64,000 nucleotides of DNA from Trichoplax sp. H2 (taxonomy: Eukaryota; Placozoa; Uniplacotomia; Trichoplacea), in the NCBI GenBank assembly GCA_003344405.1, contig NOWV01000031.1, forward strand, positions 434,001 through 498,000, written 5' to 3'. The notes beneath the pieces were generated by a model that made no database searches, was not told the DNA's origin, and worked only from the letters and a program-made list of their open reading frames with translations. Made by a program: the position numbers and the translations under genes. Shown piece by piece: positions 37,301-49,102 of this stretch; position 1 is the first letter of the stretch, and every line of letters begins with the position of its first letter.

Positions 37301-39740
37301 TGCTAATTTATTTATGATAGAGGAAAGTATTGACAATTTCTGCATTTACGAGCAATGGCTAACAGAATACTTCTTAACAAAAGCAAAAGTAATTATTTTC
37401 ACTCTATCAGTTCTTTATACTAGAATAGAGTTGACATTCGTTCCATTCTCTAAGCAAATTTCCATTGCCTAGCAAAAAAAATAAGATTCGCAGATAGATT
37501 AAGGAGTTCGTAAAGTATTCGCACATTTTTAAGTAATGTATAGATATAATTTTACGTGATTAAAGCAGTAGTCACGATTAAATGATATAATATAATTGTA
37601 GGCAAACTTCAGCTTTTATTAATTTCTTTCTCTAGATACGAGTATAATTTTTCCTATTATCACCTTGATATGACCACCTTGTGCTGCGCGATGGAATGGC
37701 AGTTGCTTTTCGTTGTCTTCGCATTTAAGAAGATTAGTAGCAGATAATCCGTAGCTAGTGGAAGCTTTCAAGAATAATTCAATAACTTGCACATGACCTT
37801 TGGATGCCGCAGTATGGATTGGCATACTACCATCGATTGCGGGAGCTAACAAGTCACTATTATGTTTAAGCTATAAAAGCAAATATGCTAGCATTAAGAT
37901 TTACTTGATGAATCCTATATTACAACAAGATAAATCTTTACAAGGAATACTGTTATTAAAATTTTAATTTCAGCTCTTTCATTACTGAATGATTCTGACA
38001 TTACTAACATGAGCTAGTAAACAGTATAACTGTTAATTACTACTTATCAATGCCATGATCAAGCTAGTCAGCTTACAAGATGTTGACACACTTTAAGTTT
38101 TCCTCTCATAGCAGCTAGATGTAATGGTGTATTCAAATCATCATCCACGACGTTGACATCAAGTAGCTTATTCTCAGTAATATACTAACGTAAGCAATAC
38201 AATTTAGGCATCATCATTAATCTCTCAATATTTCAAAAAAGATTTAACATAGCGCCAAAATAAATTATTTGAACTGTTACCGTGATAGAAGCAATAATAC
38301 TAAAAATACAAGTAAATATGTATATTTTTATTAAGGTTGTAATATACTTATTAGTTACCTTACATATCTTTAAATGGCCTAGTTTACTGGCTTCATGAAG
38401 CAGAGTAGAACTTTGATCATCGATTAATTTAACTTCAGCACCGGCCTCATGCAAAACTAGAAAACTAGCCAAGCTGTTATATTTAACGGCCACAAATAAA
38501 GGTGTATTGCCATCATAACCTCGAATATTGACGTCTAGTGGTGGTACAACACAAACACAAAATGAATCTTAACTAGAAAAAAATCAAAGGTTAAATATGC
38601 ATAACTTCTCTATCTGAGTCAACTAAAGCGCCAATTACAGCAATTTTATCGCCACCGTTAATCATCCTATAAATTACGCATCTCAATTGCATTGAATTGT
38701 AGATTAGAAAAAACAGAATGAATGATGTAAAATCATATACCTGCACCACAAGAGATTAACGTCTTGACTACATCGACGCGATTACTACGCACAGCATAGT
38801 GCAATGGGGACAGCTGATGTTCATCTAAATTATTGCAAATATTTTTTTCATCTTGATGTGAAGCGAAATGATTTTCTACTGCAGTGATATCTCCAAACTT
38901 TGCAGCCTAAGCATGATAAAGTAATATCATCCAATACTAATTAAGAATAGAATGTAATCTATAACGACAGCTACGGTACTGCTTACAAATCAAACTATTA
39001 AATATCTTGACGAAGGAAAGCAGGGCGTTTACAAGCATAGCTATTGCTAATTAGTGTTACGATGATGAAATTATTAAATCGGTAGACGAGATCAAGTTAA
39101 TCCAATAAACTGAATTGCAACACTTCTTTTGGAGAAAATTCAATATTATATTAGTACTGTATACGAGTACCGTACTTACCCAAAAGAGATCTTTTAAATA
39201 TTCATTATCGGCACGGTTTATGCTATTGACTTGATCCTAAATAGTAAATATTAAAAAGAAAGCGTTATACAAGAGAGTCTTTTAGGCTTATAAACAACTT
39301 GAAACGTTCATGCTCATTAGGTACCAGTAGCAAAATATTGTCATTTGATAAGCTAGTTTTTGATTACTGACACTAAAGATAAAGTAAAATTTGAACCGCT
39401 TACGTAAACTATAAAAAATTTATAACTGAAAGATATGTGATAAGATTGTAATCAACTGAAAATAGCCAATTTTATAACTTAATACTAACATAAAAGTAAA
39501 ATTCCTGATTAAAAGAAAAGGGATACGATCGAAGCAACTGAAAATAGCCAATTTCATAATGGAATACAAACGTAAAAGTAAATCACAAGCTATGATGATG
39601 CATTTCGCTGACGCTTATTACAATAGCATTTCAACGAAGGTAATCTCGTTCATGATGCATCATTTAAATATCTTTACCAATTCTCTTATATCAATTTCCA
39701 GAGGCCGCTGAGATGTCAGTCGTCTGAGAAATAGATTCAT
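29853..39740 (-). CDS. TRPA1: TRPA1-like ankyrin-repeat cation channel, copy C (complete)
   Basis: This is the reference copy of the array. Twenty-seven exons with consistent GT-AG sites and phases give an uninterrupted 1097-residue protein, the usual TRPA1 size. Order: short N-terminus, 16 ankyrin repeats (about residues 65-625), pre-S1 linker, S1 to S6, VGLAVGDI segment, coiled coil. The start at 39738-39740 (MNLFLRR) is supported by the matching Met in copy A and by a good donor 63 bp on. Landmarks shared with TRPA1 of other animals are the linker motif HELSQALLDAKW just before S1, S5 LIVAFGLSFYV, the pore VFDMMLGELDY and S6 MPIAAMNLM. The likely product is a tetrameric calcium-permeable sensory channel. 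Introns are mostly 90-560 bp; the longest is 765 bp. Confidence 0.96.
34546..39740 (-). other. Copy C: N-terminus and ankyrin-repeat exons 1-14
   Basis: Exons: 39678-39740, 39180-39236, 38741-38906, 38359-38534, 38077-38184, 37664-37870, 37421-37468, 37055-37228, 36334-36528, 36125-36208, 35921-36003, 35211-35372, 34940-35051 and 34546-34715. Sixteen ankyrin repeats can be counted, with cores SPLHYAV, TPLFVAV, TLLHEAS, TPLHLAA, MPIHTAA, LPFHRAA, TALHITA, TPFFLAS, TALMYAA, TCLHLAV, TPLHYAV, IPLHMAC, TPLHFAV, TPLEYAA, SPLHLAA and TCLDLAI. Exon borders do not follow repeat borders. Exon 6 uses the weak donor GTGATA. Confidence 0.95.
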
Positions 39741-40439
39741 TATGTTGATTGATTGTAATTTTTCAAGTTGGCTAGAATGAGTTGAACCAGTGTTGGTCAA
39801 TAATTTTCTGAAGACATGAATCGAATCGCGCGTTCAATTTCACCGTCAGTTTCGTTTAAAGTCGGGGTAACTTATAATCGAAACGATCGTAAATAAAGTT
39901 TCGCTCAATTTGACTCAATTCTTTTTCTTTTTGTCTTTTCGAGTTTAAACTATAATTGTTGATGATGTTTTTCGACAGTAGTATTAGTGCTATATGACTA
40001 CGTAAGATTGGCAAATAATGAACTCAATTGTAATACTGTAGCGGTTTATTACGCTATGCGACGGTACAGACGTAGTCATGGACTAATTAAACACCGGTTG
40101 TTTAGTAGTTTATGACACAGTATGAAAGCAAATGATTAATAAATATGTTTATAACGAAAGAACTACTAGATACACATCCAGTTATCCATGTTATTACCAA
40201 TTAACATTTAGCCAGGGCATAAATATGAATGAATCAATCAATAATTTGGCAGTAGGCAGTCTGTCCATGACCAACTGTTGATTACTAAAATGTGAACACC
40301 AGACTTAAACCGAACACTAACTAACAGTGCCGTAGTTAACAGTCCCCTTACTTTCTTATTTTAGCAGTATTTAGTTAGTACTTACTAACTATAGCCAGGT
40401 TCGCAGATCACTCACAGAGCGTAGCTAAATTATTACTTG

Positions 40440-41450
40440 ATTATTATACCAACTATTTGGAGTGGTAAAAAACACATTCCGAGGCCCTATCTCCAAGAAT
40501 GAAAATAATCAATCCAAATATTTTAAAGTGTTTCTACTATTATTTCCGGTCTTGAATGGATTGAATATCGAATTTGGCTAATATATAGCGGACAAGATAT
40601 CCTGATAAGAGAAAATACGGACTGATCTGTAGAGGTAAAAGCTCTTTATCTGAATGTATCTTAAAGCATTGGTTAAAGATAATAATTGTACAGTAGTAAT
40701 GCATTGCAAACAGAGGTACAGTAAAAGAAAAGGCTTCAACTTTGCAAGCAGACATCTCTCCTTTGCTTCTATAACCAATATACTATATAAAAAATGTAGC
40801 AAAGATGCAGCACACTATACTATACTAATGCTACTGTACTGTAAAAAAAATTATAAAAGTCCTTTTACTGTACAATATACATATTGTATTAAAATGGCCA
40901 GATCTAGTATACAATCATGCATTTTGATAGACATATTCTCTATTATCTGCCTGCCTTATTTCCTCATTTCTATTCTCATGCTTATAAATTTTTTTTACAC
41001 CCTCTATCAAATGTATGGTTATTTTTCCATTTTTCAAGCAATAACAATAGTCTTACAAGTAATAGGACAACAAGTGCACTTGTCAGCACGTTGCTATGGC
41101 GTACGGTGATAATAGTAGGGGTAAAGATGGCAAACCTTAAAAATGGTGCCAGTGAACAACAGTTTCATTTCTAATCAGAGGTTCAACGAAGGTTAATTTT
41201 TGGAAATCTCCTTCAAGATTTTTTATTTTAACAATTATTGTAGCTTTAAAAGTAATAGATTGAATTTGGTTACAATTGATTTCACTTCGCATCTTAGTAC
41301 CCGTGTACGCATATTGAGAACCCGGCTACGGTATTAAAATTACTATGAATAAAAGCTATAGATCTTGATTAAATCTAGGCGACAAAAAATCTCTATTAAT
41401 TTTGTAACAGTAAAATCATGTAAATTGCATACTGTACAATGCATAAAATT
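40440..41450. repeat. Upstream module, first of two tandem copies
   Basis: Pairs with 41635-42690 at a period of about 1.2 kb. Shared landmarks: TATTTGGAGTGGTAAAAAAC against TATTCGGAGTAACGAAAAGC, TTTGGCTAATAT against TTCGGCTAATAT, a CCTCAT(C/T)TC(C/T)ATTCT block, and TTGTAACAGTAAAATC near both right ends (41404 and 42659). Also related to 8310-8900 near copy A. Confidence 0.75.
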
Positions 41451-41634
41451 ATTACAATTTTCAATTCACTTAGTAATTGACGTAATTATCTATTTTGCAC
41501 TTGTCTATCTAATAGAATAAGTTGATATTTTAATTTATAATGTTACTGGTCTGAGCGGAGCAGCTCCTTGTTCTAAATTGACTAGTTCTTCTTTACTTCA
41601 TACCAGCAATAAATTGCTAATTTGGTAGTATAAT

Positions 41635-42690
41635 TGTACCGACTATTCGGAGTAACGAAAAGCCCATCTCGAGATGCAATCTCAAGGAGCGACCGCTATC
41701 AATTCAATATTTTAAAGTATTATTACCCTTAATTTTGGTCTTTTGCTACTAGTATAACGACTGATTGACGATCAAATTCGGCTAATATCCGGCGAACAAG
41801 ATTTTCTATTCAGGGTACTGTAAAAACTCTTAATTTTGATGTATCCCAAATTTATGGCCCCCATCAAGTCCTAATTAATTATAAAATTATAATATCTATA
41901 ACTAATCATAAAATTATATAATTTAAGACAATACAATCTCTATACGGCATAATAAATTGATTATCCACACGCAATACCCATGCATTGCCCATTGCATGCA
42001 GAGCTAAAACATACAGGCTTCGGTTTGGCAAAGAATGATTTTTAATTTTACTCCAATAACCCACTACTGTATGTTTTAGTAACTTACAGTCTACTACTAC
42101 GGATACGAAAGGTGCAGTAAAGATTGAGCACACTGCAAAGAATAATTTTCCTTATATTCTAATAGCCTACTACTGTATTTTGTAGTACGTATATTCCTGT
42201 TCTAGGTAGATGAAAGATATAGTAAAGATGAAGAATACTGCGTTTGAGTATACTGTTATGTAAGGCTTAATGTAACATATGCTGCTGTTCTACCTGCAGT
42301 CTACTCCACTGCATCAGCCAAAGCTTGTAAGCAGCCTCTCTACAGTATTGTCTTAAAAATTGCAATGACTGGGTCTAGTAAGATATTTTCTACATCAGTC
42401 TACCTTAGTTCCTCATCTCCATTCTTATTCTAATAAATTTTCTCATGTCCTTTCTCATACGTATCGTTATCTTTCCATTTTTTGAGAACAATAATATTAA
42501 AAGTGATATTATAATAACAAGGATACTAGTCAGTTTATTGCTATACCATTAATAGTCGTTGCTAGTTCTCTTTAATTAATAATGTTACAATATTTAAAGC
42601 GCTATAAATTGAAGCTATGAAACTTGAGTAGGTCTTGGTGAAGAAATTTTCTATCAATCTTGTAACAGTAAAATCGTGAAAATGAAATTA
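41635..42690. repeat. Upstream module, second tandem copy
   Basis: Diverged partner of 40440-41450, further from copy C and just beyond it in the spacer. Reading frames present in one copy are broken in the other, so the module is non-coding. Confidence 0.75.
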
Positions 42691-43931
42691 CTACAACATG
42701 ATACAATATTCTTCTTGATTATTATAATTAATACAAATGATAGAGAAGAGTTTAAAAGCCCAATTAACCCTTATTCTAAATCTGAACAGTTACAAGTATT
42801 TACGAAACGGAAGCTTTTTATTAACAGTAACAAAATGCTGATAATAGATACATGATAGGTTAGTGGAATAGTATCGGTAATGCTACTTTACTAGATGCTC
42901 CAATAATTTATGCATCATTAGGGTCAGAGAATTGAGCAAATAGAATTGTCCTTTCGCTGTCATTCAGAATTGCATCGAGTAACTACGGATTATTTGAGCT
43001 ATGTTGAATAATTTTACACTACTCCCATACATAAAAAATTATTCCAATACAAGAATATAAATAGATTTAATGAGTAGATTTTAAAAGACATTTACGGACG
43101 ATAACATAAATCGCAATCTTGAACTGATGCTTGTCAACGGAATAAATTATGCCAATATCGAGTACGCAATAATAGTTATAAAATAATCATGTTGAAATAA
43201 TAGCCAATCACACTTTATATTATGTACGGATAATAATCTTACTAAGCAACTTTAAATATGGACAACTTAGTAATCATTTATTCATTCTATATTCGATGAT
43301 ATAAAATTTAATTGCGATGATATTATATCATGAAAATGAGCTAGGACTCTAATGATAATCTGTAAAGTAAAGTATTCAATACACTAGCATCAATTTCAAA
43401 ATTAAGTTACATGTCGATAAATTTGAACGATGAATATTTGATGATACGATGTTTTCATCAAATTAAAAGAATAAATTTCTTTAATACTAAGATGATCTCA
43501 TATCTTCATCACTTGATTTTATCATAAATAATATTGTAGATATCTATGACATAAAATTATATTTTTATCGCTTAATGGATAGTGCCAAATGCTTATATCT
43601 TACGTGTTATAACCATTATAATCAACCCAATTTTCACACCGTGTCGACATTAAAAGGAACTTGGTTGTTGCTCGCTCTTATTGTGCATGCTATAAATTAA
43701 TTTTCCCAATTCATCTACGCAGCTTATTAGGCGATTCAATCTAGATTTAAAAATTGACTGATTAGCTACTCTTGTGTTACGAAGATAGAATAAAAGATTA
43801 ATTATTTAAATAGTCCTAAGAAAGTGATACATCAGCTATTTTTGTGGTAATAAGATGAACTTAATGACATAACATCAACATACGCAAAGATATTTAAACG
43901 TAAAAGAATTGTTTACTAGAATAAAAATTAA

Positions 43932-46900
43932 TTACTTTTCATCTTGGTGTTTTAATTGGTCTTTCACTTCTTCAATCTCATTCTGAGTGTTATTGTCTTC
44001 ATCTTCTACTTCGACTACATCTTGCGCTTGTTTAAAGTAAGTTTTCAGCTATATTAATAGAGTAAAATACTGGTCAATGATTTTTCCCAACAAAACGAAA
44101 CAACAATTTGCTTAACAAAATATTGAGTCTATTTAACCTCTTTAATCGTATCTTAAGGCTGGAAATATACATGTAAGACAGTTTGCAAGTAGCTGTGACT
44201 AGGACTTCTAGTAACAATGCTACTATGTACATGTGATCAAATTTGCTAGTACAGGTCCTGCTAATTAACCGTTACATACGCTGATTATATGACTGTAACT
44301 GCAAGGCTGTTAAAATAATACTGTTTACTAAGAAGGTTTCAATAATAAATTTATTCAGTTTTCAGTTCATAGAGCTATTAGAGATATAATGTGGTTTATT
44401 TTAGTTAAACATACCCCAAACAGCAATTGATCGTAACTTTATACATAGAACTACTTTATTATTCGATAGTGTAGTACTACCGTAACTACGATACTTTTTA
44501 CGCACAGCCCATCAAAGACAGTCAAACTCATTGGAACCGGAATATAATAATTATATGTCTACATACTTAACTTACAGCCATACTTGTGACGTTATCCAGA
44601 CTAACTAACCTTCATTTGAAAGCCTAGCTCTTTCTTTTCCTCTTGACTGTAGTAAAGCCTTTCCCTTATTATGGAGGGTAATTCTCTTTCAATCTGATCA
44701 AGAAATTCCACTTGAACTTTAATCCGACTTAGGACAGCATTACGCTCAATTTTATCGATATCGCCAACGGCTAAACCAACCTATACCACAAATAATTTTG
44801 CTATTAAATTCGTTTATAAAAGAATGTTTCGTTATTGTTTTAATAACATATGAAATAGTAAACTAATTATTGTGATAATAGATAATATACGCTCAATATA
44901 AATATCATATAAAAGTAATTAAGGTTACCGTTAAATTGATAGCAACGATAGGTAAGAAAGTGGTACAAGTAAGAAAAATTATGATAGCAAGAATATCAAA
45001 TGGATAACGAGTTCTTTTTTCATAGATTGGTGTGAAGAACATATCATTGTAATCCAATTCCCCAACCATCATGTCAAAAGTCTTAAGGATTGAATATAAT
45101 CCGCTACTGAATGCTTTCTGTGTCATTAAAGTTTGTAAGAATGTCAAATTAGCATTTTATTTGTTATTATAAAAGAATCCATGATAGCAAAGGATAGGCG
45201 TTAATTAAATGAATCATAATTTGATGATTAATCCTTCAGTATCTAATTTTTTGGTGAAAAAGCAGAATAACCTCATGACCCAAAATAATATAAAAGCTCA
45301 ATCCAAATGCAACGATAAGAAAAACCAGTAACGCTCCGACCTAGACAGAGAATATGAGTGATTGGAGGATTGATAAAATTGAAAATTGAATTGTTTAAGA
45401 CTTGAAATTTTTCTAATTTTGTAGTTATGATTAATAGATGCATTTTTTGCGTAATGTAATCCGAATCTAATCAAGTTAATATATGATGATATCAAATAGT
45501 AACTTAAAATAATCGAAGCCGATATTGTTAAATTTTAGTTTACCTTGAAAAATGTCAATGAAACAGATCGAAACATTGCAACATAAATACCAATTGTAGG
45601 TAAGCTAAAGAAGTTCAAAGGAAATATGAATACATATTATAACTCAGCGATAATTTATCTCAGTCTTATCGAGCGGATAAATTTACTATCATCGCAATCA
45701 GTGAGCTTAGAAAGAAAATGCATAAATTCAACCTGCAGCCAAAAATAAGATTATCTGACACATATTTATTGTTTATTCGAACTTAAAATTTATTTCACTT
45801 ATTAATTGCTTATAACATCTCTATATTTATTGAATATGATCACAACAGTATTATGGCTTACTTCTGAAGATAATCTAATAGATTAAACCAAGCTAGCAAT
45901 ATGGTAATACTACCGACAGCCCATTGTCCAGGAAGTGGTTCCTGTCCAGGTGGCACAACAAATGCAATTGCTGAGACATAAAGAGCCATTTGGATGAAGT
46001 TGCTGATGGAAAAAAAGTATTGAAGCCTCTGCAAGATTTAAAAGTGTAAAATAAATAAAAAATTTTATCTTCACATACAGATCTTTCTATGTATAGTAAG
46101 TATAATAAAGTCATATCATAAAGAGACTATCTAATGGATCTGAATCAGTCTTGGCCCCAGACTCTCTAAAAAGTAAATTCCATTTATGAAAGAATTGCTT
46201 AAGCTACCTATCACTTTTTCTTTCTTTATTTAATATGAATTTAATTAATTCATTGCAGAAATTTAAGGTAACAGCTTTAAAATATAACATCTAGGCTAAT
46301 TTAAGTATATATTAGCAGTAAATTATGATGCATTAATATCCATTTAAACTACATTCAAGGCATTCTACCTTTCGTAGCATTTGAAAGATTTGCAAGAGTA
46401 TATTAACGCAGGTAAAGATAAGGATCACGACTTCTGCTATAAAAGGACCTGGATTTTCTTGCTAAAATATATCCAATACGAAATCAGGCATTAAATGACA
46501 GATCATGGTGATTCTATCCATAAATAGTTGTAATATGCTTATGTTCCTAATTAATTTAATACAATTTAATAGTTCTTCGAAGCTATTTGCAATCTGTATG
46601 TGATTAAATGATGGAAATTAAGATTTAATTTGTCTTTATGAAATAATATATATGAAAGAGATTGCTACATAAAATTCGTATCTACTAGAATACGCTTATT
46701 CTTTTAATTACTCTAAAGTACAACAAAAATTTTAAGCTAAAATAAAAAATCGGAATTTTATGAACTGCATCAGAAATAATGTTAATGGTAAACGTTCATT
46801 ACCTACTGTACTATTACTGTAGCATTCATTTTATAGAACACTGTTAAGTCTTACACAAGCTGAGTATTACTTTATCGTTAGCTTAGCAATTGCAATATTG

Positions 46901-49102
46901 AATAGATATTTTGTTCCCTATTAGGTCAGAAATTCAGGGTTTTAGATTAAAGATTGATGTAAAATCAATCCAATTTCCACAATTTAAAATGAATTCAATT
47001 TGGTGATGGCAGCCTTAATTACTAATGTAACTCTCCCAATTAGTCTATTCTATGAACTTAATCAATTTAAGAATCGAATAAATTGTTTCTGTATTTGCTT
47101 GCATGAATTAATTCATGCGATCAAGCAATTGATTAGGTATGGAAATTAATCTCAGATTTCCGCTTTGAAAGGTAGATAAACTATGATCTCTCCAATGGAA
47201 CATAGTTAATACACTGCGCAAATATGGTAACAGCAAATTTAACATCTTTGCAAATTAAAAACTAATTTCAGTCTAAATGGCACCGTCATGATGCCTATTA
47301 ATAAACAATAGCATGTAATGATTTCTTTTACTCTTACAATCTTTGAGGTACTCGATGTAGTTGTTAAATTTAGACTTGACGAATTTGAGATTGTGGCAGT
47401 AGACTTTACAATATTACCAGGCGGACGTAATGCGACAGTAAAATACGTTAAAGCACCAAGAAAGAGCAAATAGAGAAATAGATTGCCAAAATAAAAAAGA
47501 GCACCAAATGATTGCCTGCAGGTAAGACAGTAATAAATTGCAATTAATAATTGCCCATTAGCTTTTAGAATACTACAATGTTGTATACTTAAAATTCATC
47601 ATGCTTATTAAACTCATTTGATAGGCATTTGGCGATCCGGTGCTCGTAATGTATTTACATTTGATTATTCTGTACTTGTATTATTGCTTATTAATCTTTT
47701 TATTCTAAAGTTTACATTAAACTCTCATCTAGTTTAATATTCAAAAAGAAGAAAGACCAGAACGTATTTGTTCATGCTATGGTTTGCAGTATATTAAATA
47801 TCAAATTTTAAGATTTGACTGTAAAATATATTAAGCCCGATCCCTTCTCCCTTACGCTCACTAAACTATTTTACAAGCATGTTATAAAGAAGTACAAAAA
47901 ATTAAATTTATGTATAATGCTCCATAAAACTACAGAATCTACTTTATATAGCAATAACATAAATACTATCCAATTTTTATCGTTGTATTGAATAATAAAC
48001 CTACCATTTGGCATCTATCAGAGCTAAAGGTAATTCGTGCAACAGCATCCCTGTTCTTTTATAGGCAAGCATAGTCTATTTAAATTAAAATTGAAATATG
48101 GAGTTATACCTTAATCATTCATCCGACTTAATTTAGTCTCCATATTATAAAGGAAAATAAATTTAAATCTTACCAGTAAGGCATTACATTTGGTATTGGA
48201 TTTTTGCTCAGCAATGAGACGAGCTTCCACCTTTGGTCCGGGATCCAACAAGGAATAATCATATACCGCCTAAAATTTATTATTATAGATTAATACTCGG
48301 CACTTTTCATCGTGTAGCATGTGTAAATGCAACCATGAAATTATAATGTCCTCAATAAAGTAAGCAGTCAATTAATTCTTGTTCTAAAGGATGAGAAGCC
48401 ATAAATATAGTTACATAAAATTTATGTTATTACTTCTTGATTGATGTCTAAAATTCGATCTAATAAATATATTTATAGGCTATTATTGCTATTGACACCT
48501 AAAGATGATGATTTTCGGAATGTACAATCAAGGATAAGATTTTATTAAGAAGAGCTCGATTAGATTTGCAATGGCTGTGGTTGTATAGAAATGGTAGTGA
48601 CACTTTTAATTTGCTACTAAGTACAGAAGACATCACGCTATGATAATTTGACGTAGTTGTATTTTATAAGCATAAGCAATATTCAACAGTATCCATTTAT
48701 CGACTGTAATATAAGATGATTATCGTCTTTAGCATTCAGACGAAATTAGCTGGGATCTCAAATAGTGTGGTAGTCTACTGAAATAGTGACGATTCCTTTA
48801 ATTAACATCATCACATGCAACATAAAATTGCGTAAGGAAAACCTTCAATTTTATACCATTTTGTCCATGTCATCATTCGTACTTCGTGCAATAGATATGT
48901 TTAGCACTTCCTACTCATAGAAAAGGATAGATCAATTATTTACTTATCTTAAAGTGACTTAGACTGACACTTATCTTAACAGAAATGCTTCATTATGCGC
49001 AATAGAAGAAACCCTACCGAAGCAACATTGGGCAATTTCTCAATTAGAGCCTGCATAACGGTAAAGCCATTGCCGTCGACTTTATTTAATATTTCCCCAC
49101 TC
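43932..49102 (-). other. Copy D: linker, transmembrane, pore and acidic-tail exons 15-26
   Basis: Exons: 49018-49102, 48857-48910, 48174-48269, 48005-48075, 47338-47515 (S1; loop rich in Ser/Thr with sequons NSS and NLT), 46369-46461 (S2), 45862-46028 (S3-S4), 45544-45604, 45272-45340 (S5 FLIVAFGLSFYI), 44929-45117 (pore and S6), 44610-44780 (VGLAVGDI) and 43932-44048. Introns of 490-880 bp at 46462-47337, 47516-48004, 48270-48856 and 44049-44609 hold no other gene that I can see. Confidence 0.92.

Larger units (their letters stand above)
39741..43931. other. Spacer between copy C (5' side) and copy D (3' side)
   Basis: About 4.2 kb. The section next to copy C should contain its promoter. 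From about 40440 to 42690 lies a tandem duplication of the upstream module. The longest plus-strand reading frame here (40654-41109) falls inside that module and is not kept in the sister copies. From 42700 to 43931 I see nothing beyond AT-rich unique sequence. Confidence 0.6.

Noticed and set aside
40654-41109. 151-codon plus-strand reading frame, the longest uninterrupted one in the window
   Set aside because: It lies inside the duplicated upstream module. The sister copies at 8310-8900 and 41635-42690 have stops in the matching frame, codon use is unlike the channel exons, and the product shows no domain.
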